This document shows, in pieces, positions 52,623 through 61,630 of a stretch of 64,000 nucleotides of DNA; position 1 is the first letter of the stretch, and each line of letters opens with the position of its first letter. The stretch is from Shewanella yunxiaonensis. Its GTDB lineage: Bacteria; Pseudomonadota; Gammaproteobacteria; Enterobacterales; Shewanellaceae. The notes under the pieces were generated by a model. That model was not told the origin of the DNA. It saw nothing but the letters and a program-made list of their open reading frames with translations, and did no database searches. The DNA is taken from NCBI RefSeq assembly GCF_018223345.1, contig NZ_CP073587.1:2143001-2207000 (forward strand). Reading direction: 5' to 3'. A program made the translations under genes and the position numbers.

Positions 52623-54068
52623 GTGACAACACCCAAGCCGCTGCCGTCGTTTGCGCTAGCGCTGCTCCCCATTCTGGTAATGTTTAGCTTATTAATCATT
52701 GGCTATGGCTTACTGGGATTACGTATCGAAGCATTACTGCTCATCTCTGCGGCGATTACCGGTGTCATCGCCTTCAAAATGGGCTATTGCTGGGATGAAA
52801 TCATGGGAGCCATCGTCGCCAAGTTAGCCAAAGCGATGCCAGTGATTTTGATTTTGGTCGCGGTTGGCGGCTTAATCGCCAGTTGGATGATCAGCGGCAC
52901 CATTCCCTATATGGTTTATTGGGGACTAAGACTCATCAGTCCGCAATACATTCTGATCGGCGCATTTTTTGTCACAAGCGTTGTATCAGTTTTTACCGGA
53001 ACCTCCTGGGGCTCAGCCGGCACTGTCGGGATTGCCTTGATGGGGGTAGCCGCCGGGTTGGATGTATCGCTGCCAGCCGCAGCGGGGGCTGTAGTATCTG
53101 GCGCCTATTTCGGCGATAAACTCTCGCCATTATCTGACTCCACTAATTTTGCCCCAATCGTCGCCAACACCACTTTGTATGAACACATACAACATATGCT
53201 ATGCACGACCGTGCCGGGATTTGTTATCGCCGCTGTAGTATTTTGGGTTGCCGGCCACCACCACACTGAAATTATCTGTGCCACAACGCCGCCGAAAGTC
53301 GTCAACATTATTCAAGGGCTGGAGCAACTGTACCACTTTAATTTGGCGCTACTGTTACCACCGATACTCATCCTATGGGGAGCTCTGGCAAAAAAGCCGG
53401 TTCTACCATTAATGTTGGCGGCGTCAGCACTGGCAATAACGCTCGGAATAGCACTGCAAGGATTTAGTTTGCAGCAAAGTTTTCAGGCCTTCGTCGGTGG
53501 CTTTGATACCAGTATGTTTCACGCCAATACTCAACCATCAGGTAAAATCTCAGCGGATATTGTCACACTGCTGAACCGTGGTGGTCTCGCCGCCATGATG
53601 CCAACCATTCTGTTAGTATTCTGCGCATTTTCATTCGCGGGTATATTGAGTCTGACCGGAGCCCTGACGGTTGTTTTAGGACGCTTTTTACATCTGATCC
53701 ACAGCACTGGTCAGTTGATTCTGTCGACTATCATTGCCACTATCACTGTGGTACTGACAACCAGCGACGGCAAATTGGCATTGCTGATCCCAGGAGAATT
53801 GTTTCAGGATGCCTACGTAAAAATGGGACTGGATACAAAAAACCTGTCACGCACACTTGAGGATGCTGGCACGGTTATCGAACCCTTAGTGCCCTGGACC
53901 GCGGCGGGGATCTATATGGCTGGCACACTGGGTGTTACCACGCTGGATTACTTGCCTTGGGCCATTCAATGTTACACCGGAATAATATTCGCATTGTTCT
54001 ACGGATTTACCGGCCTGACCATCGTTAAACGGCCGACATTAATTCAGCAACAAGACAGTTGCCAATAA
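52623..54068 (+). CDS. nhaC: Na+/H+ antiporter NhaC family
   Basis: A 481-residue membrane protein with about 11-12 hydrophobic segments. The family signatures FTGTSWGSAGTVGIALMG and SGAYFGDKLSPLSDSTN are clear, and EPLVPWTAAG lies near the end. NhaC-type proteins exchange Na+ for H+; some accept Na+-malate/lactate. The start is GTG at 52623, six bases after AAGGAA. patB-like follows 24 bases later, probably in one transcript. Confidence 0.9.
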   Translation: MTTPKPLPSFALALLPILVMFSLLIIGYGLLGLRIEALLLISAAITGVIAFKMGYCWDEIMGAIVAKLAKAMPVILILVAVGGLIASWMISGTIPYMVYWGLRLISPQYILIGAFFVTSVVSVFTGTSWGSAGTVGIALMGVAAGLDVSLPAAAGAVVSGAYFGDKLSPLSDSTNFAPIVANTTLYEHIQHMLCTTVPGFVIAAVVFWVAGHHHTEIICATTPPKVVNIIQGLEQLYHFNLALLLPPILILWGALAKKPVLPLMLAASALAITLGIALQGFSLQQSFQAFVGGFDTSMFHANTQPSGKISADIVTLLNRGGLAAMMPTILLVFCAFSFAGILSLTGALTVVLGRFLHLIHSTGQLILSTIIATITVVLTTSDGKLALLIPGELFQDAYVKMGLDTKNLSRTLEDAGTVIEPLVPWTAAGIYMAGTLGVTTLDYLPWAIQCYTGIIFALFYGFTGLTIVKRPTLIQQQDSCQ

Positions 54069-54092
54069 CTCTACAGCGTTAAGGTAAAACAA

Positions 54093-55262
54093 ATGACTAC
54101 AGCTTTTGATCCGGTAATTAATCGTCGCCATACCGGTTCAGTGAAATGGGATTTTATGGCAGAAAAACTTGGCCTTGATGGTGACGATTTACTCCCGATG
54201 TGGGTCTCCGATTATGATTTTCAATGCCCGCCGACTGTGTTGCAGGCATTGCATCAACGGGTTGAGCATGGGGTATTTGGCTATGCCGAGCGTGACGCCG
54301 CCTATTACCAGGCGATTATTGACTGGTATCGCACGCAGCACCATGTAGAAATTGAAAAAGACTGGATCACCACTGTGCACGGGATTTTACCGGGGTTAGC
54401 GGTCCTGTTGGAGGTGCTGACCGAATCAGGTGACAAAGTGGTGATGCAAACACCAGGATATGGTGCATTTCGCAAAATCACCGAACTGAATAAACGGGTT
54501 TTACTGGAAAATCCGTTACTGGAACACGCAGGCACATACACTCTCGATTTAGCACAGTTAGAAATGTGCTTTCAGCAAGGCGCTAAAGTGCTGCTATTTT
54601 GTAATCCTCATAATCCTACTGGCAAGGCGTGGTCAACAGATGACATCTTCGCGGTAGCGCAGCTCTGCCATCAATACCAAGTGTGGTTATTTAGCGATGA
54701 AATCTGGGGCGATTTAAATATGCCAGGGCATCAATGCCATTCGGCATTATCTTTGCCCAGCGCTATAACACAGCGGCTGATTGTGGCTACAGCTTCCAGT
54801 AAAACATTCGGGTTATCGTCATTACGAATTTCAAACTTGATGATCCCCAATGCTGAATTGAAGCAACAGTTTATCCGCCGCCTAGATGCTCATGGTATGG
54901 ATGTGTTTAACAGTCTTTCAATGTGTGCGGCGACGGCAGCTTACCAAACAGCTGCCGATTGGTTAGCAGAGTTGAAGCAATATCTGCAACATAACGTCGA
55001 CCTGCTAGCCGACTATCTGAAGCAACATCTTCCGCAGCTGCACTTTACTGCGCCCGAAGCGGGTTACTTAGCCTGGATTGACTGCAGGGCATTAGCCATC
55101 AGCGACCATGAACTGGAACAAAAACTGGTGCATGCCGGTTTAGTCGCGAGTATGGGCATTGGCTTTGGTAAGCAAGGGAGTGGCTTTATCCGGCTAAATT
55201 TGGGTTGTCCTCAGGAAACCCTGAAAAAAGCCTTACATATGCTGAGTAACGCACTCGCGTAA
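54093..55262 (+). CDS. PatB/MalY-type PLP-dependent C-S lyase
   Basis: A 389-residue class I/II aminotransferase-fold enzyme. PatB/MalY proteins cleave cystathionine or cysteine to release sulfide, pyruvate and ammonia. The PLP lysine is in TASSKTFGLSS, with CNPHNPTGKAW and SDEIWGDL before it. WVSDYDF at the start is typical of this subgroup. An AAGG site precedes the ATG. Its position after nhaC suggests co-transcription but not an obvious shared function. Confidence 0.9.
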   Translation: MTTAFDPVINRRHTGSVKWDFMAEKLGLDGDDLLPMWVSDYDFQCPPTVLQALHQRVEHGVFGYAERDAAYYQAIIDWYRTQHHVEIEKDWITTVHGILPGLAVLLEVLTESGDKVVMQTPGYGAFRKITELNKRVLLENPLLEHAGTYTLDLAQLEMCFQQGAKVLLFCNPHNPTGKAWSTDDIFAVAQLCHQYQVWLFSDEIWGDLNMPGHQCHSALSLPSAITQRLIVATASSKTFGLSSLRISNLMIPNAELKQQFIRRLDAHGMDVFNSLSMCAATAAYQTAADWLAELKQYLQHNVDLLADYLKQHLPQLHFTAPEAGYLAWIDCRALAISDHELEQKLVHAGLVASMGIGFGKQGSGFIRLNLGCPQETLKKALHMLSNALA

Positions 55263-55420
55263 TCGCCATTGGCTGCGGCTGCACGCTATACTGTTAGCTG
55301 CTGTCTAAGTGCAAATCTTGGCGTAATTCCCCTGCCGCGGCAGCCGAAAAACAGCGGCGGGTGCTTTTTCAAAAGCGAGATAGTACAATACGCGACTTTT
55401 CAGATTCAGCAGGAAAAATG

Positions 55421-56359
55421 ATGGCCGTTCAATGGTATCCGGGGCATATGCACAAAGCCCGCAAAGAGATTGAAGAGACAATGCCGCAAATCGATCTGGT
55501 GATCGAGGTGCTGGACGCCCGCATTCCTTACAGCAGTGAAAACCCCATGGTCGCACAACTCCGTGGAGACCGGCCTTGCATTAAACTGCTGAATAAAGCT
55601 GATTTAGCTGATCCGGAAGTTACCGCGCAATGGATTGAATATCTGGAACGCGAACAAGGCGTAAAAGCCCAGGCTATCTCTACCACTTTGCAACCTGGAG
55701 CATTAAAAGCGCTGCCCGATCTGTGTCGTAAGCTGGTGCCCCAGGCAGAGGGCGATGTGCGTGATATTCGCACTATGATTATGGGCATTCCTAACGTAGG
55801 GAAATCTACCATTATCAATACCTTGGCCGGACGCGTGGTTGCCAAAACGGGCAATGAACCTGCGGTTACGAAAGGCCAGCAACGCATCAACCTGAAAAAC
55901 GGCATCGTGCTATCTGATACTCCGGGAATTCTGTGGCCCAAAGTCGACAACGAAGCATCCGGTTACCGCTTGGCCGTTACGGGTGCTATTAAAGATACGG
56001 CTATTGAGTACGATGATGTTGCTATGTTTGCCGCAGGCTATTTCCTTGAAGCTTATCCAGACCAAATCAAAGAACGTTATAAGCTGGATGAACTGCCAGA
56101 AACCGATATCGAGCTATTGGAAGAGATTGGCCGCCGTCGTGGCGCGTTGCGCTCTGGTGGTTATCTGGATCTCCACAAAGCCTCAGAACTGCTGCTGCAT
56201 GAATATCGCTCTGGGAAAATTGGCTTGTTATCGCTGGAAACCCCGGCCATGGCAGAAAAAGAGAAAGTAGAAGTGGCTGAAATGCTCGCGATTAAGGAAG
56301 CCGAGAAAGAAGCCCGCCGCGCTGAGCTTAAACGTAAACATTCAGGTAAGCGTCATTAA
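55421..56359 (+). CDS. ylqF: Circularly permuted ribosome biogenesis GTPase (YlqF/RbgA type)
   Basis: A 312-residue GTPase with the motifs in permuted order: NKADLAD (G4) comes first, then GIPNVGKST (G1) and DTPGILWP (G3). RbgA of Bacillus subtilis acts late in 50S assembly. The family N-terminus AVQWYPGHMHKARKEI is present. I chose the ATG at 55421 rather than 55418, because AGGA is six bases away. The C-terminus ends in a charged Lys/Arg/Glu-rich helix. Confidence 0.93.
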   Translation: MAVQWYPGHMHKARKEIEETMPQIDLVIEVLDARIPYSSENPMVAQLRGDRPCIKLLNKADLADPEVTAQWIEYLEREQGVKAQAISTTLQPGALKALPDLCRKLVPQAEGDVRDIRTMIMGIPNVGKSTIINTLAGRVVAKTGNEPAVTKGQQRINLKNGIVLSDTPGILWPKVDNEASGYRLAVTGAIKDTAIEYDDVAMFAAGYFLEAYPDQIKERYKLDELPETDIELLEEIGRRRGALRSGGYLDLHKASELLLHEYRSGKIGLLSLETPAMAEKEKVEVAEMLAIKEAEKEARRAELKRKHSGKRH

Positions 56360-56383
56360 TGAAATAATGCGATGAGATAAAAG

Positions 56384-56408
56384 AACGGCAGTGTTATCTG
56401 CCGTTTTT
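56384..56408. terminator. Bidirectional terminator between the GTPase and phosphatase genes
   Basis: AACGGCAG pairs with CTGCCGTT around six bases and is followed by a five-T run; A-rich sequence before it gives a T run on the other strand. Confidence 0.85.
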
Positions 56409-56409
56409 C

Positions 56410-56898
56410 TTATCGATTCAATATTCGGCTAAACAGTCCTGCCATAGCCAATTCGAGTAAATCCAACACCCGCTCAAAACCTGTATCGCCACCATAATAG
56501 GGATCGGGCACTTCTTTAACTTCTTCATCGGCAAATGCCAAGATAAGTCCCAGTTTATGTTGGTACACTTTGGGGCAACGCTGTTGGAGGTCACCAAGAT
56601 TATGCCTGTCTGCCGCTAGGATCAGATCAAACCGTGCAAAATCTGCATCGATAACTTGTCGGGCGCGCATATTGGTAAAATCGAGGCCACGCTTTTGCCC
56701 TGCCTGACGAGCTCGCCTATCTGGCGCTTCACCTTGGTGATAGCCAATCGTGCCAGCAGAATCCACTATTAAATCCAGCCCATATTCAGCGGCTTTTAAG
56801 CGAGCAACAGCTTCTGCCGTAGGAGAACGACAGATATTGCCCATGCAAACAAACAGGATACTACGAACCTCAGTCAGGTTAAGAGCAGACCAAATCAA
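56410..56898 (-). CDS. Low-molecular-weight protein-tyrosine phosphatase
   Basis: A 162-residue phosphatase. The catalytic loop VCMGNICRS gives the Cys-x5-Arg motif, and the general acid Asp is in VPDPYYGG. Bacterial members act on kinase-controlled polysaccharide export or, less well defined, on other proteins; no capsule genes adjoin. The start is TTG at 56898, with GGAG five bases before it. It is 32 bases after the ligase gene on the same strand. Confidence 0.92.
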   Translation of the reverse strand: MIWSALNLTEVRSILFVCMGNICRSPTAEAVARLKAAEYGLDLIVDSAGTIGYHQGEAPDRRARQAGQKRGLDFTNMRARQVIDADFARFDLILAADRHNLGDLQQRCPKVYQHKLGLILAFADEEVKEVPDPYYGGDTGFERVLDLLELAMAGLFSRILNR

Positions 56899-56930
56899 AA
56901 AGGCTCCGTTGTGCTATCAGGTACAGACTG

Positions 56931-57830
56931 TCACTCAAGGGCTTTGCCAACTGGCTGATTTTCTGCACCATGTGTCAGTTCATAGTCCGATCTTACCCGA
57001 AGGAAACGCGCGAACCTAGGTTTACCTTTGCTGGTAATGCCGCTGTAGGCAAACGTTACCCAGCAGCCAATAGCGGGGGGATGTTTCCGCTCGGCATCAG
57101 TGAATCCTGTACCCATACGAAACTGCACGCCAGCCGCAGTTTCCACCAGCAACGCCCCCATCATGCCCTGATATTTGCCCTTTCCTGGCAAAATTGCTAG
57201 CACTCTGGCTTCATCATCCTCAATCGCTTTCAGCTTAAAGAGATTACCACTGCGCCCACTGGTATAAACTGCATCTTGCCGATGCAACATTAGTCCTTCA
57301 CCGCCACGGTCCAATATCGCCTTTAACCAATGTTGTAAGGCGGTGCTATCCTCCAGTCGACGTTGCGGGATAACTCGAAGATAAGGCGTTAATTGATCAT
57401 ACGCTGCGAATTGCTTATAACGTGCAGCAAAACTGCCAGCTAAAGTTGGCGCATCAAACAAGTAAAGTTTTATTGACCGCCACACTTGTTCGTCACTGTT
57501 GCTTCTGGCGGCGACGGAGACTTGCTCAAAACTGCCATAGCCAGCCCATAATTCGCCTTCCAGGACGATTGGCGGGAAGCCGTCAGTGAACCAAGCGGGA
57601 GCAGCAATTACCAGACCGGAACGGCTTAGCAACTGCCGACCGTCCCAGCGGGCTCGGACGCCATCCAGTTTTTCACTCACCAGAAAGTCAGCAATATTTT
57701 CCTGAGATTGCCAAACCTTGGCGAGTTCAGCCGTGGGGATAGCAGCAGTCACCAGTAGTGGGATCAAAAGTCCACAGATACCTGCCCCTACTAACTTGAT
57801 GCATCTCCTTACACGTGCGGTTAGTCGCAT
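56931..57830 (-). CDS. Exported ATP-dependent DNA ligase (LigE-like)
   Basis: A 299-residue minimal ATP-dependent DNA ligase. It has an adenylation domain with Lys54 in EKLDGVRARW (motif I), LYLFDAP (motif III), EGLMLHRQD (motif IV) and LFKLKAIED (motif V), and a C-terminal OB domain. A basic N-terminus and hydrophobic stretch (about 11-30, ending VTAA) form a likely Sec signal, so it may work in the periplasm. A GGAGG site precedes the ATG. The cell's NAD ligase would be elsewhere. Confidence 0.9.
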   Translation of the reverse strand: MRLTARVRRCIKLVGAGICGLLIPLLVTAAIPTAELAKVWQSQENIADFLVSEKLDGVRARWDGRQLLSRSGLVIAAPAWFTDGFPPIVLEGELWAGYGSFEQVSVAARSNSDEQVWRSIKLYLFDAPTLAGSFAARYKQFAAYDQLTPYLRVIPQRRLEDSTALQHWLKAILDRGGEGLMLHRQDAVYTSGRSGNLFKLKAIEDDEARVLAILPGKGKYQGMMGALLVETAAGVQFRMGTGFTDAERKHPPAIGCWVTFAYSGITSKGKPRFARFLRVRSDYELTHGAENQPVGKALE

Positions 57831-58015
57831 ATTGGCCTCCTTGCCGAGATGTGTGCTTTTTCAGTCTAGCGCATTGAATCGCACCTGCTGGGAAATCATC
57901 ACTGACACTTTCCCTTAAAGGAGCAGGTGTTATACTGTCGCGGTTTTTCACCACAGCTTAGTGACGACTGAAATCACTCAGCAAATTAACTTCATAACGG
58001 GCCAGCAGTTGCACC

Positions 58016-58396
58016 ATGAAACCAGCCAATAACCACGGAATAAAGCGGATTTTCCGCGCTACCGGATTTTCCATGCAAGGGATTAAATCTGCCTGGATCC
58101 ACGAAGCCGCATTTCGCCAGGAATCTATCCTTGCACTGCTCATGCTGCCATTTGCCATTTGGGTAGAAGTGCCCATCATGGAAAAGCTATGGCTGATCCT
58201 GACCGTATTTTTGGTATTGATTGTAGAACTGTTGAATTCGGCAATTGAAGCAGTCGTTGACCGTATTGGCGATGAATACCACCCATTGAGTGGTCAGGCC
58301 AAAGATATTGCGTCAGCGGCAGTGTTTCTCAGCTTGTGCCTGTGTGGTATCACCTGGCTAGTGATCTTATGGCCGCTATTGAAAGCAGCCATATAA
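58016..58396 (+). CDS. dgkA: Diacylglycerol kinase
   Basis: A 126-residue inner-membrane enzyme that phosphorylates diacylglycerol left over from periplasmic glycerophosphate transfer. Three membrane segments are visible, and the conserved ELLNSAIEAVVDRIGDE and HPLSGQAKDIASAAV form the active site. It is divergent from the ligase gene and converges with hdfR. Confidence 0.95.
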   Translation: MKPANNHGIKRIFRATGFSMQGIKSAWIHEAAFRQESILALLMLPFAIWVEVPIMEKLWLILTVFLVLIVELLNSAIEAVVDRIGDEYHPLSGQAKDIASAAVFLSLCLCGITWLVILWPLLKAAI

Positions 58397-58411
58397 TCCA
58401 TAAATAGCTAT

Positions 58412-59257
58412 TCAGGCCTGAGTTTTTAAGTAGTTCACGGCCTGTAAGATCTGCGGTAACCGGTCATTACTGGTAAGGTAAGAGACATACACGCTACGAC
58501 TGATGGTGCTGGTATGGGGCACTAAATATAACTGCCCCTTATCAAGATATGACTGAACCATTTTTTGCGGCAAAAATGCACAGCCACCATTATTTAACAG
58601 AAAATCCAAGGCAATTCGCGCTGAACCGGTATGCAATACCGGTAATGGCAGCTCCGCAAAATCTCGTGCATGTTGAATATTAAATGCCGTGCCCCAATCA
58701 ACCTTGATGTACTGTTGCTGCAAGGTATCAGCCAGCGACATCACCGGCTCACAACTGACCAGTCCCAGCACAATTTCGCCTATCTGTAACAGTTCAAACT
58801 CTTCCAGCTTTGGCGGATCGAAGGAAATCGCGATATCCAGCGTGCGCTCCATCAATTGTCTGGTCATAGTAGACTGGTTCTGCACTTCAGTACGTAACGC
58901 AACGCCAGACAACCCCACGTGTAACCCTTGCAGATAATCCTGCAGATAGGCATCCCAGATATTCGGTGCCGCGCCAATCGCCAGTTGCACTGATTGGACC
59001 TGACTTAATGAAACATCCTGTTTAGCTCGTTCCCATGCCAATAAAACGGCCTCCGCATGTACCAACATACGCTCACCGGCCGGGGTTGGCTGAATGTTAT
59101 TACGCTGCCGTTCAAACAGTTCTACGCCAAGAATGCTCTCTAACTGCTTGACACGAAAAGAAACTGCGCTGCGGGTTAAATAAAGATTTTCAGCAGCTTT
59201 ACCAAAATGGCGGGTGTGGGAGACTTCAAGAAACGTCTTGAGCAGATCGGTGTCCAT
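58412..59257 (-). CDS. hdfR: LysR-family regulator HdfR
   Basis: A 281-residue LysR-type regulator. The N-terminal helix-turn-helix (about 1-60) closely follows the HdfR sequence, starting MDTDLLKTFLEVS and including GKAAENLYLTRSAVSFR. HdfR represses flhDC in E. coli. It is divergent from maoP with 109 bases between, as in E. coli (hdfR-yifE), and probably autoregulates from that gap. Confidence 0.92.
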   Translation of the reverse strand: MDTDLLKTFLEVSHTRHFGKAAENLYLTRSAVSFRVKQLESILGVELFERQRNNIQPTPAGERMLVHAEAVLLAWERAKQDVSLSQVQSVQLAIGAAPNIWDAYLQDYLQGLHVGLSGVALRTEVQNQSTMTRQLMERTLDIAISFDPPKLEEFELLQIGEIVLGLVSCEPVMSLADTLQQQYIKVDWGTAFNIQHARDFAELPLPVLHTGSARIALDFLLNNGGCAFLPQKMVQSYLDKGQLYLVPHTSTISRSVYVSYLTSNDRLPQILQAVNYLKTQA

Positions 59258-59288
59258 AAAAATTCTTTATCAAACAAGACAAATTTTT

Positions 59289-59304
59289 TTGATTTATAAA
59301 TCAA
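59289..59304. promoter_or_regulatory. 16-bp palindrome upstream of maoP (maoS-like candidate)
   Basis: TTGATTTATAAATCAA is a perfect palindrome in the hdfR-maoP gap. In E. coli a 17-bp palindromic maoS site lies upstream of maoP and organises the Ori macrodomain. It could equally be an HdfR operator. The two 5-bp ends look like FNR half-sites but are two bases too far apart. Confidence 0.45.
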
Positions 59305-59324
59305 TCATACTAGCCAATACTCAG

Positions 59325-59357
59325 CTTGCAAATCTCTGGTACAGGTAATTTTGCAAG
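59325..59357. repeat. Inverted repeat overlapping the maoP ribosome-binding site
   Basis: CTTGCAAA and TTTGCAAG, 17 bases apart, form a stem in the maoP leader. The right arm ends inside AAGGA, the ribosome-binding site, so the hairpin could limit translation; alternatively the arms are protein half-sites. Confidence 0.45.
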
Positions 59358-59366
59358 GATATGACG

Positions 59367-59801
59367 ATGTTAACCACGACTTCTACACCATCTGGCGTGC
59401 CTCAAGATAATGTTGCCAGTTTTACTGCGACTCGCCGTTTTTATGATGATGCCAATTTTCCCAAAGGGTTTCACCGCTGCGGGGATTTTACTCAAAAAGA
59501 AGCCGAGTTGCTTGAGACTCACGGAGTTGCCCTGAAAGCTCTCGCGGAGGGAACGATGTTACCCCGTACGGCCGATGAACAACGCTTCGTTGATGTAATT
59601 AACGGTTCGCAGACCGCATCTGCTCCAATGGAAAAACTTTGGATAAAGTACCTTACCCTAGCGCAGGGTCGACCTTTTTATGCGGTGGTCGGCACAAATC
59701 TGGTACGCACAGCTGAGACGGAAGAGTATCTGGATACTTTAGATGTTGAAGCAGATGCCAGTGACGAGGATGAAGAACCGGAAGCTGAGGAAAAGGCCTA
59801 A
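59367..59801 (+). CDS. maoP: DUF413 protein MaoP
   Basis: A 144-residue DUF413 protein. MaoP of E. coli (YifE), acting with the maoS site, constrains DNA movement in the Ori region. The domain core FTATRRFYDDANFPKGFHRCGDFTQKEAELLE (read as RRFYDD, FPKGFHRCGDFT) matches, with an acidic tail of Asp and Glu at the end. I chose the ATG at 59367, because AAGGA is seven bases before it; the ATG at 59361 is too close to that site. Confidence 0.9.
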   Translation: MLTTTSTPSGVPQDNVASFTATRRFYDDANFPKGFHRCGDFTQKEAELLETHGVALKALAEGTMLPRTADEQRFVDVINGSQTASAPMEKLWIKYLTLAQGRPFYAVVGTNLVRTAETEEYLDTLDVEADASDEDEEPEAEEKA

Positions 59802-59838
59802 GGGAAAAATGTCCGCATAGGCGTTCAAGCGCTGTAAC

Positions 59839-59864
59839 AAAAGGAGGCAATCAGCCTCCTTTTT
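59839..59864. terminator. Bidirectional terminator between maoP and the M28 peptidase gene
   Basis: A perfect 10-bp stem AAAAGGAGGC/GCCTCCTTTT with a five-base loop and T runs on both strands. Confidence 0.88.
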
Positions 59865-59887
59865 CTGCATCTCAATCTGCGCGTCAA

Positions 59888-61474
59888 TTAACGCCCATCT
59901 TGTGCCCGACGCTTTTTAAAGTCGGACTCTTCCAGCCATTTTGGCCAATCACGATTATTGGCAAGCTTGTCCAGAATATCACTCATTAACGTCAGGTCCT
60001 GCGATACGCCACCGAGATCCCAATGAGGATCATAACGGTCAGCAGGCTGATGATACTTGTGCTTGATATAGTCCGGATCGGTATCGCCAAGACTGAGGAA
60101 CAGCAATCCTGGCACCCCTTCTTTCGCTAACGCAAAATGGTCAGAGCGGAACATTAGCCCGTTTTGTGGACGGGGATCTGGCTTCACAACGCGTCCCTGA
60201 GCCTTGGCAGCATCGGAAAGGTATTTTTCTAACGCTGACACACCATCACCATACTGCAGCACATAGTTTGTCGGTTTACCCACATTCATGCCATCAATGT
60301 TTAGCAAAGCCACCAGCTGCTTAGTTGGTACAGGCGGGTGCTCGGCAAAATACTGAGCCCCCAACAGCCCATTTTCTTCGGCAGTAAAGTCTGCAAACAA
60401 AATTGACCGTTTAGGCGCATCCTTACCTTTCAAGCTCTTAAAATAACGCGCCAGTTGCAATACCCCCGCAACCCCAGAGGCGTTATCCACCGCGCCGTGA
60501 TATATCGCTTCCTTACCATCAACCATCGCTTTACCAAGATGGTCCCAGTGAGCATGCATGACTAACCACTCATCAGGATGCTCAGTACCTGGTAGCAATC
60601 CGGCAACGTTATGAGAAGTCGCCAGCTCAATGCTGTTATTAATGGTCAAATTAGCGGTTAAATGCAGCGGAATCGCTTTAAAGCCTTTTTTGATAGCGGT
60701 GAGTTTTACCTGGTCGTAGTCTACCCCTGCGGCTTTAAATATCTGCTGTGCCACACTGTGCTGGATCCAGCCCATCACGCCCACGTGAGACAGGTTTTTG
60801 TTAGCGTCCACCAGCGTATATTTTTTATTGGTATTACTGCTTTCTACCACATTCCAGCCATAGGCTGCTGGTGCGGTTTCATGCACAATAAACACCGCCT
60901 TGGCGCCCTCGCGGGCAGCTTCTTCATACTTGTAAGTCCAGCGACCGTAATAGGTCATGGCATTACCTTTAAAGACCTTGGGATCCTGCGTGGCAAAACC
61001 AGGATCATTGACCAGCACAATGACCGTTTTGCCTTTAACATCGACACCGGCATAGTCGTTCCAACCATATTCCGGCGCATTAATACCGTAGCCAACGAAC
61101 ACGACATCACTGTTATCAAGCTTAACTTGCGGCACGACTTGTTCCGTACGGGCGGTAAAGTCGCTGCCGTTAGCAAAAGTCAGATCACCAACTTTAAGCT
61201 GCATATTCTGATCAGCAGTAATCTCAGCCATTGGTACATTCTGTACAAAACTGTTACCAAACGCAGGTTTCAAGCCGATATCACGGAAAGACTTTGCGAG
61301 ATAATCTATCGTTAGCTTTTCGCCTTCGGACAGCGGGCCCCGGCCTTCAAATTTATCACTGGCCAGAGTCTTCACATCGTGGCGGTAAGCCGATTCATCA
61401 AATTGAAATGGCGCAGCATGAACCATGGGCAGGAACAACAAGCCCAACGCGGCTACCAGAGAGGAGGGTTTCAC
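59888..61474 (-). CDS. M28-family metallopeptidase, secreted
   Basis: A 528-residue zinc peptidase, paralog of the gene at 18872-20506. A Sec signal (about 1-20, ending MVHAA) without lipobox predicts a soluble periplasmic or secreted enzyme. The metal and catalytic residues are present: HAHWDHLG, DNASGV, TAEENGL, NIDGMN and RSDHFAL. Shared stretches such as FVGYGINAPEYGWNDY and MTYYGRWTYKYEEA show the relationship. The C-terminal part has YHQPADRYDPHWDL, as in similar exported aminopeptidases. Confidence 0.92.
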   Translation of the reverse strand: MKPSSLVAALGLLFLPMVHAAPFQFDESAYRHDVKTLASDKFEGRGPLSEGEKLTIDYLAKSFRDIGLKPAFGNSFVQNVPMAEITADQNMQLKVGDLTFANGSDFTARTEQVVPQVKLDNSDVVFVGYGINAPEYGWNDYAGVDVKGKTVIVLVNDPGFATQDPKVFKGNAMTYYGRWTYKYEEAAREGAKAVFIVHETAPAAYGWNVVESSNTNKKYTLVDANKNLSHVGVMGWIQHSVAQQIFKAAGVDYDQVKLTAIKKGFKAIPLHLTANLTINNSIELATSHNVAGLLPGTEHPDEWLVMHAHWDHLGKAMVDGKEAIYHGAVDNASGVAGVLQLARYFKSLKGKDAPKRSILFADFTAEENGLLGAQYFAEHPPVPTKQLVALLNIDGMNVGKPTNYVLQYGDGVSALEKYLSDAAKAQGRVVKPDPRPQNGLMFRSDHFALAKEGVPGLLFLSLGDTDPDYIKHKYHQPADRYDPHWDLGGVSQDLTLMSDILDKLANNRDWPKWLEESDFKKRRAQDGR

Positions 61475-61630
61475 TACAACTTCCTTACTTCCGACAATAT
61501 TATTGTTGAATTTTCATTGTAACAGCGAATATGCTCCCGACAATCGTAACGCCCGATAACTGAAAGCAAATTTGTAATAAGTTGTAGCTGACATGCTAAG
61601 ATGGCGAGATAACAAACAGTGGTAAGTTGA

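Noticed and set aside
59289..59304. FNR box in the hdfR-maoP gap
   Set aside because: The half-sites TTGAT and ATCAA are six bases apart, not the four required for FNR.
60662..61315. 217-codon frame opposite the M28 peptidase gene
   Set aside because: Fully inside a clear conserved gene on the other strand and without any recognisable motif.
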